Of a stretch of DNA of 64,000 nt, positions 48,761 to 57,882 are shown one piece after another. Both the position numbers and the translations under genes were made by a program. The stretch is from JAGTVB01 sp964624765 (lineage in GTDB: Bacteria; Pseudomonadota; Gammaproteobacteria; HK1). The stretch covers positions 46,534 to 110,533 of the forward strand of contig CAZUZO010000001.1 of NCBI GenBank assembly GCA_964624765.1, given 5' to 3'. The notes beneath the pieces are model-generated. The model was not told where the DNA came from. It made no database searches and saw only the letters and a program-made list of their open reading frames with translations. The number at the start of each line of letters is the position of its first letter. Within the stretch, counting starts at the first letter, position 1.

Positions 48761-50125
48761 TCACTTTATCCACAGAGTCTTGGCATTGACGAATTCCCTC
48801 ATCCCCAACAAGGATAATTCGCGGCCGTAACCAGAGGCCTTGATGCCGCCAAAGGGCAGACGCGGATCGCTTTTCACCACACCATTCGCAAAGGCCACGC
48901 CACAGGCAAGCCGGCGTGCGAAGTGCTGGCCACGGCTGCGGTCCCGAGTCCACACACTGGCTCCAAGACCGTACCGACAGTCATTAGCGATACGCAGGGC
49001 GTCCTCCTCGTCCCGCGCCCGGATGATGGCCGCCACCGGTCCGAACAGCTCCTGTTCATAGGCCGGTGTGGTGGGGCACACCCGGTCCAAGACCGTCGGT
49101 GGATAAAAGTTGCCGGGGCCGGGCAATGGCTTACCCCCGGTGAGCAATTGAGCGCCCTGTGCCAAACTCTCCTCCACCTGGGCGTGCAATTCCTGACGCA
49201 GATCGGCGCGCGCCATCGGCGGCAGAGTGGTTGCTGGATCGAAGGGATCGCCTGGCCTGAGCGACGCCACAGCCGTCATAAAATGCTCTAGGAACCCATC
49301 CGCGATGTCGTCCACGAGGACGAAGCGCTTCGCTGCAATACAGCTTTGGCCCCCGTTCACAAAGCGAGCACTAACGGCAGCCTGAGCGGTGCGGGGAATG
49401 TCCGCGTCTGGCAAAACCACAAACGGATCTGAACCCCCAAGCTCAAGCACAGTCTTCTTGAGCTCACGGCCCGCAACGGCGGCGACCGCCCGACCCGTCG
49501 CCTCGCTTCCCGTCACACTGACGGCATGTATCCGGCCATCCGCGATGATTGGCTCCGTCTGCGAACCGGAAATCAGCAAGGTGCGAAACACCCCCGGCGC
49601 AAACCCAGCCTCGGCGAAGAGTTGCTCAATACCAAGCGCGCACTCGGTAACATTCGATGCATGCTTAAGGACGACCGTATTCCCGGCGGTAAGCGCTGGA
49701 ATGGCACAGCGAAATACCTGCCAGAACGGGAAGTTCCAAGGCATGATAGCCAATACGGTTCCCAAGGACTGATAGCAAACGAGGCTGACGTCGGCGTCCG
49801 ATTCGATGATCTCGTCGGCAAGAAACGATTCCCCGTGTTCAGCATAGTAGTCACAAACCCATGCACACTTCTCTATCTCGGCCTCCGATTCCTGGATGAG
49901 TTTCCCCATCTCCAGGGTAATCATCCGCGCCAGGCCCGCCTTTTGATCTCGCAACAAAGCGGCCGCTCGGCGCAGCCTGGCCGTTCTCTCCTGAATCTTG
50001 AGGTTGCTCCAGACCGGCGTCGCGGCAGCGACCTGGGCCAGCGCCTCCTCGACCTCCGCCGGTGTCCATGGGGTGTGGGCACTTAGCTGTTCGCCATTGG
50101 CGGGGTTAATGGACCTCAAAAGCAT
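48761..50125 (-). CDS. NAD(P)-dependent aldehyde dehydrogenase, succinate-semialdehyde type
   Basis: A 454-residue ALDH superfamily enzyme. The nucleotide-binding stretch is MPWNFPFWQVFRCAIPAL. The catalytic Glu is in LELGGSDPF and the catalytic Cys in GGQSCIAAKR. KASGYGRELS is near the end. Sequence flavour (SINPANGEQL, PFGGIKASGYGREL) is that of GabD-type succinate-semialdehyde dehydrogenases, about 450-460 residues. The substrate is not fixed by neighbours: ahcY follows on the same strand 230 bases away, and no GABA genes are present. Confidence 0.85.
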   Translation of the reverse strand: MLLRSINPANGEQLSAHTPWTPAEVEEALAQVAAATPVWSNLKIQERTARLRRAAALLRDQKAGLARMITLEMGKLIQESEAEIEKCAWVCDYYAEHGESFLADEIIESDADVSLVCYQSLGTVLAIMPWNFPFWQVFRCAIPALTAGNTVVLKHASNVTECALGIEQLFAEAGFAPGVFRTLLISGSQTEPIIADGRIHAVSVTGSEATGRAVAAVAGRELKKTVLELGGSDPFVVLPDADIPRTAQAAVSARFVNGGQSCIAAKRFVLVDDIADGFLEHFMTAVASLRPGDPFDPATTLPPMARADLRQELHAQVEESLAQGAQLLTGGKPLPGPGNFYPPTVLDRVCPTTPAYEQELFGPVAAIIRARDEEDALRIANDCRYGLGASVWTRDRSRGQHFARRLACGVAFANGVVKSDPRLPFGGIKASGYGRELSLLGMREFVNAKTLWIK

Positions 50126-50136
50126 GGTTTGAAGCT

Positions 50137-50283
50137 CAGAGCTTGTGAAAAAACCTGCTGCGCTACCCGATAGCGGCGTTGGGCGGTGCTCGCTCCTCGC
50201 CTATCTATCTGATATGTCTCTCGGCTTAGCGCCGTCCGCCTGGCTCTCGGGCTGCTCGCTACAGCCTTTGCATAACCTCTCAG
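50137..50283 (+). repeat. MITE-like element family A, copy 4 (complete)
   Basis: A 147-bp copy 12 bases upstream of the aldehyde dehydrogenase start codon. Termini CAGAGCTTGTGAAAAAACC and GCATAACCTCTCAG. It probably lies in or next to the promoter of that gene. Confidence 0.9.
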
Positions 50284-50711
50284 GGAAAGGTAACAGGATA
50301 CTCGCGCTTGTCTAGCGCGGCTTCCTCGCGCGGCACACAACTTCGGATGCCAGGCAAGTCGGCAAATAACCACCCCCACGAGACATCCTCAACACGGTCG
50401 CGCCGCTGCCCAGCCTTGTTGTTGCTGGGGCGGTGCACACCGACATGGCGCGGGGAAAGCGGGCCCCACCTAGGCCTCTAAACGGACGATCCCAGGGAGA
50501 GACATGAAATAAGCCGCCCGCTTACCTGGGAGAGCGATCTTACCCTATAACCGGCTGAATGTGAGGAGCCCTCTCAGTGGCGAACCGTCTCGGAGCGGAG
50601 CAGTGAGCGTTCTTACCGCTCATAGAGGCTCCGAACTTGCATTGCGGGCTGCGCTGCGGCCATGGTTGTAGTCGGGAAACACCCTTCGCCGAGTCCTTTC
50701 AAGACCGCCTT
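50284..50711. other. gene-free stretch
   Basis: No recognised gene. It is GC-rich with several short inverted repeats (for example around 50584-50636). No known RNA motif is recognised. Confidence 0.4.
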
Positions 50712-50951
50712 TCAGTCAAGCCAGTACACCAAATAGTACAGGCGCAGCCCTTCCGAAGAACGGGACGGGCCGTAGACCAAGGCGGGGTATTGGTTGGCGT
50801 GGGCGTTGGCCGTAGCCAACGCCTCGGCCTTAGAGCCTACCCGATGCACACAGCCTTCCGGAAACCGCTTGCGCCGACGCTGCTGCGTTGTAACGACGGC
50901 AAAGTGCTCTCGTAGCCCATCACATTCCGCGTCGATCGGGATATTTGTCAT
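50712..50951 (-). CDS. small conserved protein of unknown function
   Basis: A 79-residue soluble protein. The stretch RRRKRFPEGCVHRVGSKAEA and QYPALVYGPSRSSEGLRLYY looks like a constrained fold rather than a random frame, and the translated composition is normal. No family name comes to mind. ATG 50951 has only a weak ribosome site. It stands alone between repeats. Confidence 0.5.
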   Translation of the reverse strand: MTNIPIDAECDGLREHFAVVTTQQRRRKRFPEGCVHRVGSKAEALATANAHANQYPALVYGPSRSSEGLRLYYLVYWLD

Positions 50952-51263
50952 GGCTCACACATCTCCACCCATGGTTGCATTTCTTAGATCGCGGTGCGTG
51001 GGCGGCAGAGCTGAGAGGTTGTGAGAAAACGTCGCCAGCACCCCCCGCACCCGACGCAGCGTGCCCAGCGGTGAACTCTAGCGGCTCGAAAAGCGCGCAA
51101 TGGGTTTCGTCCCACGCTGGGTTCAGGTGGCGCAACCGGTCTTTTCCCGACCGCGGAGAGGTTGTGAAAAAACCGTCGTGAGCGGCCCGAGAGCCAGGCG
51201 GACGAAGCGCAGCGACGAGACATATCAGATAGATAGGCGAGGAGCGAGCACCGCCCAACGCCG
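50952..51263. other. repeat-filled intergenic region
   Basis: It contains a solo family A terminus (CTGAGAGGTTGTGAGAAAAC, from 51011) followed by a complete inverted family A copy. The piece between them (51040-51150) is unrecognised. There is no gene. Confidence 0.6.
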
Positions 51264-51302
51264 CTAGCGGGTTGTGTAGCAGGTTTTTTCACAACCTCTG
51301 AG
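51155..51302 (-). repeat. MITE-like element family A, copy 5 (complete, inverted)
   Basis: A 148-bp copy running from GAGAGGTTGTGAAAAAACCG to GGTTTTTTCACAACCTCTGAG. The molybdenum hydroxylase gene reads into it and uses a stop codon inside it. Confidence 0.9.
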
Positions 51303-53804
51303 GCTAAGCGGCAACACGCGTGTTCGATATCCAGTGGCGGCGAATAGGGCGTTGGCGACGGCGGGCGCCACCGGCGGGACGCCGGGCTCACCGACGCCTC
51401 CGGGGGACGCCTCACTGGGCACGATATGCACCTCTACCTGAGGCATTTCTGCAAAGGTTAGAATCGGGTAATCGGTAAAGCTCGTTTGCTGTACGGCGCC
51501 GCCTTCAATGCGCACCGCCTCCTTCAGCGCCGCTGAGAGACCAAAGGCCACCGCCCCCTCGACTTGCGCGCGCACGGTGTCGGGGTTGATGACGGTCCCG
51601 CAGTCGATGGCGGCGATCACCCGGTGTACAAGAACGCCGTCCGCCGGCGCTATGGAAACTTCAGCCACCATGGCGACCCAGCTGCGAAAGGAACGGTAGA
51701 CCGCCAGGCCTTGATAGTGCCCGCTAGGAAGCCGTTTACCCCATCCGGCACGCGCAGCGGCAAGCTTCAGCACTGCCTGGTGTCGAGGTGAGTGCTGTAA
51801 GTGATCGAGTCGAAAGGTCAACGGATCCTGGCCCGCTGCACGCGCCATTTCATCGATGAAACACTCTATCACGAAGGCGTTCTGTGAGGCCCCCACTGAT
51901 CGCCACGGACCGGTGGGCACCGGCGATGCCACCTTGACATGCTCTTCTCGCTGATGCGGTAACTCGTAAGGAACATCGATACCGTCCAATGACAGCGCCG
52001 ATCCGGCAACCCGCAGCCACCACACGAGCGCTCTCCCGTGTCGGTCTAACCCCCCTTGCAGGAGGGCACAGTGTGCGGGCCGATAATGATCGTGCTGCAA
52101 GTCATCCTGGCGGGTCCAAATCAATTGGATCGGCACCCTCATGGCTTGCGCAATCTGCACCGCCTCGGCGACAAAGTCGGTTTCCAGCCGCCGCCCAAAT
52201 CCGCCGCCGAGAAAAGTGGTGTGCACCTTCACCTGGCTCTTGGGTAGGCCCGTCAGCTTGGCCGCCGTTGCCCACACATCGCCCTGGCTTTGGGTGCCCA
52301 CCCAGATCTCACAGCTGTGGGCTGTCACCTCGGCCGTGCAGTTCATGGGTTCCAGAGGCACATGGGCTAGATACGGGGTCTGATAGCAGGCGGCAAGGGT
52401 CTGCGCGGCCTGGGACAACGCTTGTTGGGGCTGCCCGGTCTGACGAATCAGCTTGCCCTCCTGGCAAACCGCTTGCCGCAGCGCCTGTTCGATCGCCGCA
52501 CTGGACACCTCGGCGTTGTCCCCCGCCTCGGACTCGACGTGCAGCACTTCCCGTCCTCGCAATGCGCTCCAGTAATCATCGGCAACCACTGCAATGCCGC
52601 TATCGATGGCGAGCACTTGCCGCACGCCGGGGACGGCCAGCGCTCGTGTGGCGTCGAAGTGAACAAGCTTTGCGCCGAACACTGCCGGTCGAACCACCGT
52701 CGCGGCAAGCTGATGAGGCCGCGTGATATCGATGCTATAGCAGGCGCGTCCTGCCACCATGTCCGGAATGTCCACGCGCGGCAGCGCCCGACCGAGCAGC
52801 CGCCAGGTGCTGGCAGGCTTCAGGGAAGAACGCTCGGGCGAGGGACGTCTGGCAGCCTCTGCAGCCAAGAACCCGTACTCGAGCCGCTGTCCACTGCGTT
52901 CATGGTAGACGGCACCCTGGCGTGCATAGCACTGGCTTTCGTCTACGCCCCATCGGCAAGCGGCTGCCCCGATCAGCCTGTCCCGAGCACTGGCTCCAGC
53001 GTGGCGCATACGCTCCCATTCCCCTCGCAGGCTGGTGCTGCCACCGGTTAGCTGCTCGCCGAAGAGAGGATTGTTGTACAGAGGATCGGCCGGTGCGAAG
53101 GTCACACGTACGCGACTCAGCTCCACCTCCAACTCCTCAGCCACCAACATGGCGAAAGCGGTCGCTATCCCCTGCCCCATCTCAGAACGATCCACCACGA
53201 CCGTTACCGTTCCGTCACAGTCGAGCCATACCCAAGGATTGAGGGCAAATGCGTCGGCGCATTGGCCATCGGTGTCTTCTTGCAACACCGAGGAGCAGGC
53301 GCTCGTTAGCTGCGACGGCGGTAACGGTTCTGGATAGCGATGGGGCAACGGCTCAGTCAGCATTTCGGTGGCCAGATGCACGGCGTGGCGGATTCGCTGA
53401 TACGTGCCACAGCGGCACAGCACGCCCGAAAGAGCGGCCTCGATCTCCTCAGAACCGGGTCGCCAGGTGGCTTCAAGCAGCGCCAGCGCCGCTAGGATTT
53501 GCCCGGGCTGACAGTAGCCACATTGAGGAACCTGTGCCTCGACCCATGCTCGTAGCAACGGGTGCCGAGCTTGCACCACACCTTCGATGGTGGTGATGCG
53601 ACGATCCTTGAGCTTGCCGACCGGCACCATGCAGGCGTGTTGTGCCTGGCCATCGATGAGCACCATACAAATACCGCAGATCCCTACCCCACAACCGTAC
53701 TTAGTGCCTTTCAGGCGCAGCTCATCCCTCAACACCCAAAGCAGGGGTTTGCTGGGCGGCACAGTGAGGCGGTGCCAGTGGCCATTGACGCACAGCGCGA
53801 TCAT
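51264..53804 (-). CDS. fused (2Fe-2S)/molybdopterin hydroxylase, isoquinoline 1-oxidoreductase (IorA-IorB) type
   Basis: An 846-residue single-chain fusion. Residues 1-150 form the two-cluster small subunit: [19 protein letters not shown] (plant-type 2Fe-2S), then [10 protein letters not shown] and [12 protein letters not shown] (helical 2Fe-2S). The remaining part is the molybdopterin subunit: [35 protein letters not shown] and the catalytic Glu in [10 protein letters not shown]. This family oxidises N-heterocycles or aldehydes. The two subunits are normally separate genes. No FAD subunit or maturation (XdhC) gene is seen. The C-terminal tail [12 protein letters not shown] and the stop come from a family A repeat. 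ATG 53804 is chosen because MIALCVNG starts the ferredoxin fold. Confidence 0.88.
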   Translation of the reverse strand: MIALCVNGHWHRLTVPPSKPLLWVLRDELRLKGTKYGCGVGICGICMVLIDGQAQHACMVPVGKLKDRRITTIEGVVQARHPLLRAWVEAQVPQCGYCQPGQILAALALLEATWRPGSEEIEAALSGVLCRCGTYQRIRHAVHLATEMLTEPLPHRYPEPLPPSQLTSACSSVLQEDTDGQCADAFALNPWVWLDCDGTVTVVVDRSEMGQGIATAFAMLVAEELEVELSRVRVTFAPADPLYNNPLFGEQLTGGSTSLRGEWERMRHAGASARDRLIGAAACRWGVDESQCYARQGAVYHERSGQRLEYGFLAAEAARRPSPERSSLKPASTWRLLGRALPRVDIPDMVAGRACYSIDITRPHQLAATVVRPAVFGAKLVHFDATRALAVPGVRQVLAIDSGIAVVADDYWSALRGREVLHVESEAGDNAEVSSAAIEQALRQAVCQEGKLIRQTGQPQQALSQAAQTLAACYQTPYLAHVPLEPMNCTAEVTAHSCEIWVGTQSQGDVWATAAKLTGLPKSQVKVHTTFLGGGFGRRLETDFVAEAVQIAQAMRVPIQLIWTRQDDLQHDHYRPAHCALLQGGLDRHGRALVWWLRVAGSALSLDGIDVPYELPHQREEHVKVASPVPTGPWRSVGASQNAFVIECFIDEMARAAGQDPLTFRLDHLQHSPRHQAVLKLAAARAGWGKRLPSGHYQGLAVYRSFRSWVAMVAEVSIAPADGVLVHRVIAAIDCGTVINPDTVRAQVEGAVAFGLSAALKEAVRIEGGAVQQTSFTDYPILTFAEMPQVEVHIVPSEASPGGVGEPGVPPVAPAVANALFAATGYRTRVLPLSLRGCEKTCYTTR

Positions 53805-53933
53805 GTTCTCGGGGACACCTCTAGCAGGTTTACACCGATATTGAACCGCGGCTTCCCAACACGCAAGCTGTAGAGCGCCAGGCAAGCCAGGGAACCCTTG
53901 AGCCGCGGATGGCGTGTTTGGGGTGGATGGTTT

Positions 53934-54866
53934 TCAAAGGCCGCGGGTCGACCCACTGGCCCCTTTTGGACTTGGCTGTAAAACCGTCTCCCGTGGATGT
54001 TTGGCCAGATCTTGAGGATGAACTCGCAAACCGCCGGCGACCATCCCCGCCATCGCGATCAGTAGGGCACCGGCAACCATCGGTGGTTCAATCGGTTCCC
54101 CCCACCACCACCAACCGTAAAGAGCCCCAACCACCACCGCCACATAGGTGAACGGTCCAAGCTGAGCGGCTGGCACTAGGGTCAACGCTCGGGTCATCAG
54201 AAGCTGCCCTGAGGTGGCGAAGAGACCCACCACTACGAGCTGACCCAACGCTTTGGGGCTCGGTGTGACCCAGCTCCAGGGTAACGCCAACGCCGACAGC
54301 AATGTTGCCGTAACGCTAAAATAGAACACAATCGCGGTACTGGACTCAGTGCGAGTTAGACGTCGAATCGTCACTTTGGCAAGTGCTGCCAGTGCGGCAC
54401 CGAGGAGGGCAATAGGGGCGACCGGAGCAACTGCGGCCAATCCCGGTTGCAGGACAAATGCGACCCCCAGGAAACCGATGACGATTGCCAGCCACACCCT
54501 CACCGGCACTGCCTCCCGTAACCAAAAAAACGCGATCCCAGGAATAAAGAAGGGTGATGTGAGCGCTAGCAACATGGCCACCGCCAATGGCATGTGGGCG
54601 AGCGAAAAGAAAAAGCAATACATGGCCCCGATACCGGCAACGCCACGCAACAGATGAAATCGCAGCTGCCGTGGTGTTCTTAGGGCCGGGGGATGGCGTA
54701 CAAGCCAGGGTAGCAGCACCAGTAACCCCACCAAATTACGGAAAAACACGATCACTTCATTCGGCAGCTCTGCCGCCACCAGTTTGACAGTAGCCCCCAT
54801 GGAAGCAAACATCAGCTCTGAGGCGATGACCAGCAAGACGCCTCGGGCGTGGCTTTCAATACGCAT
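53934..54866 (-). CDS. EamA/DMT-family transporter
   Basis: A 310-residue protein with ten hydrophobic segments in two EamA repeats. The first begins GVLLVIASELMFASMGATVK. The second has LGPFTYVAVVVGALYGWWWW. RhaT/YdcZ-type drug/metabolite exporters have this layout. The substrate is unknown. Start ATG 54866 (MRIESHARGVLLVI). It ends 130 bases before the molybdenum hydroxylase start, on the same strand. Confidence 0.85.
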   Translation of the reverse strand: MRIESHARGVLLVIASELMFASMGATVKLVAAELPNEVIVFFRNLVGLLVLLPWLVRHPPALRTPRQLRFHLLRGVAGIGAMYCFFFSLAHMPLAVAMLLALTSPFFIPGIAFFWLREAVPVRVWLAIVIGFLGVAFVLQPGLAAVAPVAPIALLGAALAALAKVTIRRLTRTESSTAIVFYFSVTATLLSALALPWSWVTPSPKALGQLVVVGLFATSGQLLMTRALTLVPAAQLGPFTYVAVVVGALYGWWWWGEPIEPPMVAGALLIAMAGMVAGGLRVHPQDLAKHPRETVLQPSPKGASGSTRGL

Positions 54867-54916
54867 GGGATCCTATCGCAAATGCGGGCGGGTCAGCCGG
54901 TAAAGACTAACGGCCA

Positions 54917-55120
54917 TAGTCATCGTTTTGTCAGAGTTGCTCTTCGGAACGTACCTTCGGCGCCCAAACCTTCGGCAGCCGAACCCCGGGCGCGCTAGGG
55001 TATGTGCAAAGGCGCCGGACCCAAGCCGCAAGGGACGTCTTCACGGCATCCCTTGCGGTCCGAGGTCGGCTGCCCCCGGGGCAAAAAAGGTAATCAAACG
55101 GCCGAAACGATAACCAACGC
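54917..55120 (-). repeat. family C inverted-repeat element, copy 3
   Basis: Begins TAGTCATCGTTTTGTCAG and ends GCCGAAACGATAACCAACG. The interior has AAGGGACGTCTTCACGGC and GGACCCAAGCCGCAAGGG. It fills the space before the transporter gene. Confidence 0.88.
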
Positions 55121-55270
55121 CAGAATAACAGAGGTGCTCCCGACATGCCGTCGGTCTACGGTGAAAACATCCTTGGGAGCAGACACTGGCAGCCTGGGAG
55201 ACGGGGCCCAGTTTGTCCTTTGACGATTGCCAATGTGACAACCATGAACGCACTCGGAGACGCGCCTCTG

Positions 55271-56815
55271 TTAGCCTGCCGACCTCCATAGGTTTGCGAG
55301 GCGCCGCCGCATCACCTTGCCGTTCGCGGTGCGTGGGAGCTCGTTGACAAATAGGAGTTCCCGTGGTCTCTTGTAGTCGGCCAAGTAACGGCTGGCAAAC
55401 GACAAGATCGGACCTGCGTCGATCTCATCGATGTTCTTGGGTACCACAAAAGCAGCGATAACGCGAATGTCCTCCTGAAGCGCGAGGTCGGTGACACCCA
55501 CTTCCGCGACCGCCGGATGCTGCAGCAGAATTTTCTCCACCTCCTCCGGCGATACACGGTATCCGAAGGCAGTCATCAGATCATCGTTGCGGCCATGGAA
55601 CCAAACATAACCGGCTTCATCGATCGAGGCCAAATCGCCGCCGACAAACCACTGTTGACGGTAAACCAGAGCTTCCTCAGCCGGGCGTTGCCAGTAGCCG
55701 AGCATGAGCCCCGGGTCACTACGATGTATGGCAAGAAGGCCTGTTTCACCGGGGCGCATCACCGCATCGCCTGCGTCGACGGGCAGGATGACGACACAGC
55801 GTCCCGGCTGCGGTCGCCCAGGGCTGCCCGGCTTGAAGGGCACGCTGGGGCTGCAGGAGATGTAGGTGGAACACTCGCTCATGCCGAGAGCCTCATACAG
55901 AGGTTTACCGGTCGCCGCCAACCAACGCTGACCGAGGGTCTCCGGTAACGCTTCCCCGGCGGTCAGCCCGTGCCGCAGGGAAGTCAGATCGTAATCCTCT
56001 AGCCTGCAATATTTTAGTATCTGCCGGTAAAGACTCGGTACGGTCGCGAATAAGGTGGCTCGATAACGCTCGATGAGGGTGGGCCACACCGCCACATCGC
56101 GCGGCCCGTTGTACAGTACCGCCGTGGCGGCGTTGGCCCACGGATCAGTCAGGCCAACCCCGAGGGTGTAGGTCCAGTTAAACGCCCCCGCGTGGAGGAC
56201 GACATCATTCGCACCGATGCCATACCAACCCTGGTACATCGGACGCCGACCCCAAGCACTTCGGTGCGCATGCAGCACTCCTTTGGGCTGACCGCTGGTG
56301 CCAGAAGTGTAAATCAGAAAGGCCGGCGCATCGGCCAGGGTATCGGCATACTCTGCTGCGCGGCTGTCACGCTGCATGCGCCGGATCCTGTCAGGGTAGA
56401 GGGTTTGGATCCCCTGCGGTAGATGGTCAAGTACCAGTTCCTCGGACACTGCCAACGCCGCCGCAGCGGAATCCTGTAACAAGAACCGCGCCTCGTCTGC
56501 CTTGAGTTGTGGCGACGAAGGCAAAGGCACGAGGCCGGCGGCGATGGCGCCAAAAAACAGCAACGCATAGTCGCTCGTGTTCTCCATGCGGATCATAATC
56601 CGAGCGCCGGGCTGGAACCCGAGATATTTCAATCCCGCGGCGATGCGCCTCACGGCCAAATCGATCTCTCGGTAAGTCCAACGTTCCGGAACCCTGTCAG
56701 GGTCCGAAACCACGATCAGTGCCGTTTTGTCAGGTGCCATGGCTGCGCTGCGGGCGATGCAGTAGCGAGCCATATTGAACCGAAAGGGAGGTTGTTGAGC
56801 GGTATAGCCGAGCAT
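55271..56815 (-). CDS. AMP-forming acyl-CoA synthetase / benzoate-CoA-ligase-like
   Basis: A 514-residue adenylating enzyme of the ANL family. The AMP-binding P-loop is YTSGTSGQPKG. MSECSTYIS is the adenine-site motif. YRVSPEEVEKILLQHPAVAE and the catalytic Lys in RTANGKVMRR are in the C-terminal domain. Sequence style resembles benzoate-CoA ligases and medium-chain acyl-CoA synthetases. The acid substrate is not deducible, and no linked degradation genes are nearby. Several starts are possible; ATG 56815 (MLGYTAQQPPFRFNMARY) fits the family. Confidence 0.88.
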   Translation of the reverse strand: MLGYTAQQPPFRFNMARYCIARSAAMAPDKTALIVVSDPDRVPERWTYREIDLAVRRIAAGLKYLGFQPGARIMIRMENTSDYALLFFGAIAAGLVPLPSSPQLKADEARFLLQDSAAAALAVSEELVLDHLPQGIQTLYPDRIRRMQRDSRAAEYADTLADAPAFLIYTSGTSGQPKGVLHAHRSAWGRRPMYQGWYGIGANDVVLHAGAFNWTYTLGVGLTDPWANAATAVLYNGPRDVAVWPTLIERYRATLFATVPSLYRQILKYCRLEDYDLTSLRHGLTAGEALPETLGQRWLAATGKPLYEALGMSECSTYISCSPSVPFKPGSPGRPQPGRCVVILPVDAGDAVMRPGETGLLAIHRSDPGLMLGYWQRPAEEALVYRQQWFVGGDLASIDEAGYVWFHGRNDDLMTAFGYRVSPEEVEKILLQHPAVAEVGVTDLALQEDIRVIAAFVVPKNIDEIDAGPILSFASRYLADYKRPRELLFVNELPRTANGKVMRRRLANLWRSAG

Positions 56816-56935
56816 GGTGACGGATTAGACTACGGTTCCCAGCCTTCCAGGCACGCGTCACCCGATGGCCGATGGGTCGCGCGCGAGTCAGGGCTTCGGA
56901 TGGCAGCTAGCCGCTGCCTAACAGTAGGCGAGCGG

Positions 56936-57424
56936 TTAAGCCGAGGTCGCGAAACAATTGCTTAATTGTAATACAGGGGGTTCCAGAGAAAATAGGAAGG
57001 GAGCCGTTCTACGCAAAGCACTGAGACCCAAAAGGCCCCGGGTAGTCCCTGGGAAAACCGCGGCCTCGACATCTCGCAGGATACAGGTATTCCCGATCTT
57101 GATGCTCGTTAGACGATAGACGGGCACTCTAAGGCGGCTGCCGTCGGCGAGGATGCCTTCCAATTCGCGCACATAAGTCGCCCGATCTTTCGTTCTAAGG
57201 ACGGCGAGCGTATCCTCGTCGATGGTCATGTAGCCAGCCCCGGTATCGACGAGAAACTCTCGACTTCCGAACCCGTCGATGTGGACCTCAACGTAGAAAG
57301 CCGAGGCCCCGTTATCGCGCATCGGAATCAGGGCTGTTTTGGGTTCCGATCCCCGTACCGAGAGGAACACGCCGAGAATCAGCAGTCCCCCGAACACCCT
57401 CTTTGCAATGCTGGCGTTGGTCAT
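56936..57424 (-). CDS. retropepsin-like aspartic protease with signal sequence
   Basis: A 162-residue clan AA (retroviral-type) aspartic protease. An N-terminal hydrophobic segment (VFGGLLILGVFLSV) is followed by the catalytic Asp in REFLVDTGAGYMTI and the second conserved region GLLGLSALRRTAPFLF. Bacterial homologues are periplasmic or membrane-anchored, and their substrates are mostly unknown. ATG 57424. It is 120 bases upstream of the acyl-CoA ligase on the same strand. The protein has one active-site Asp and must dimerise. Confidence 0.82.
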   Translation of the reverse strand: MTNASIAKRVFGGLLILGVFLSVRGSEPKTALIPMRDNGASAFYVEVHIDGFGSREFLVDTGAGYMTIDEDTLAVLRTKDRATYVRELEGILADGSRLRVPVYRLTSIKIGNTCILRDVEAAVFPGTTRGLLGLSALRRTAPFLFSLEPPVLQLSNCFATSA

Positions 57425-57879
57425 GGTGCCTGGTCTCGCAATTTGCCTGATGCGTCCCGAAGCTCCCCCACGAACAGGAAGCGCGGAGAAGTCGCCTTAT
57501 CATCGACGGCTCGGGCGCATTCCTTTATGTTGCGAGCCGCGAAGTGTGTCCTGTGCCCAACGTTTAAACGGCTGTCGCGAAACCGCAGTCGAGCCGTCCG
57601 TAGAGGCCAACTGGATGGCATGCCACGCCGAGCGCTAGTGAGTCAGATTAGGCGAAAAGCAAGCACCGTCCGGAGGGAGCGGCTACGGTTCTCGGTATGC
57701 CTTGCGTAAGGTGGCCAAGACCGGAAACGCCTCCGACGAGCCGGCTGCGGGTCGGGTCACTTAGCCGTTGTGACAAAAATCGCCGCGAGCAGCCCGAGAG
57801 GAAAGGGGACTACGCGAAATCGCGAGACACAGCAGATGGATAGGCGAGGAGCGCGTACCGCCCAACGCCACTAGCAGGT
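57425..57879. other. gene-free stretch
   Basis: The right part is a degenerate family A copy. The rest (57425-57760) has no recognised gene. Confidence 0.5.
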
Positions 57880-57882
57880 CTA
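57768..57882 (-). repeat. family A repeat, degenerate copy
   Basis: GTTGTGACAAAAATCGCCGCG leads to GATGGATAGGCGAGGAGCG and CCGCCCAACGCCACTAGCAG. The termini are no longer perfect and part of the interior is rearranged. Confidence 0.7.

Noticed and set aside
52000..53250. Long plus-strand open frames opposite the molybdenum hydroxylase
   Set aside because: They are antisense shadows in a GC-rich gene; no homology and the minus-strand protein is complete.
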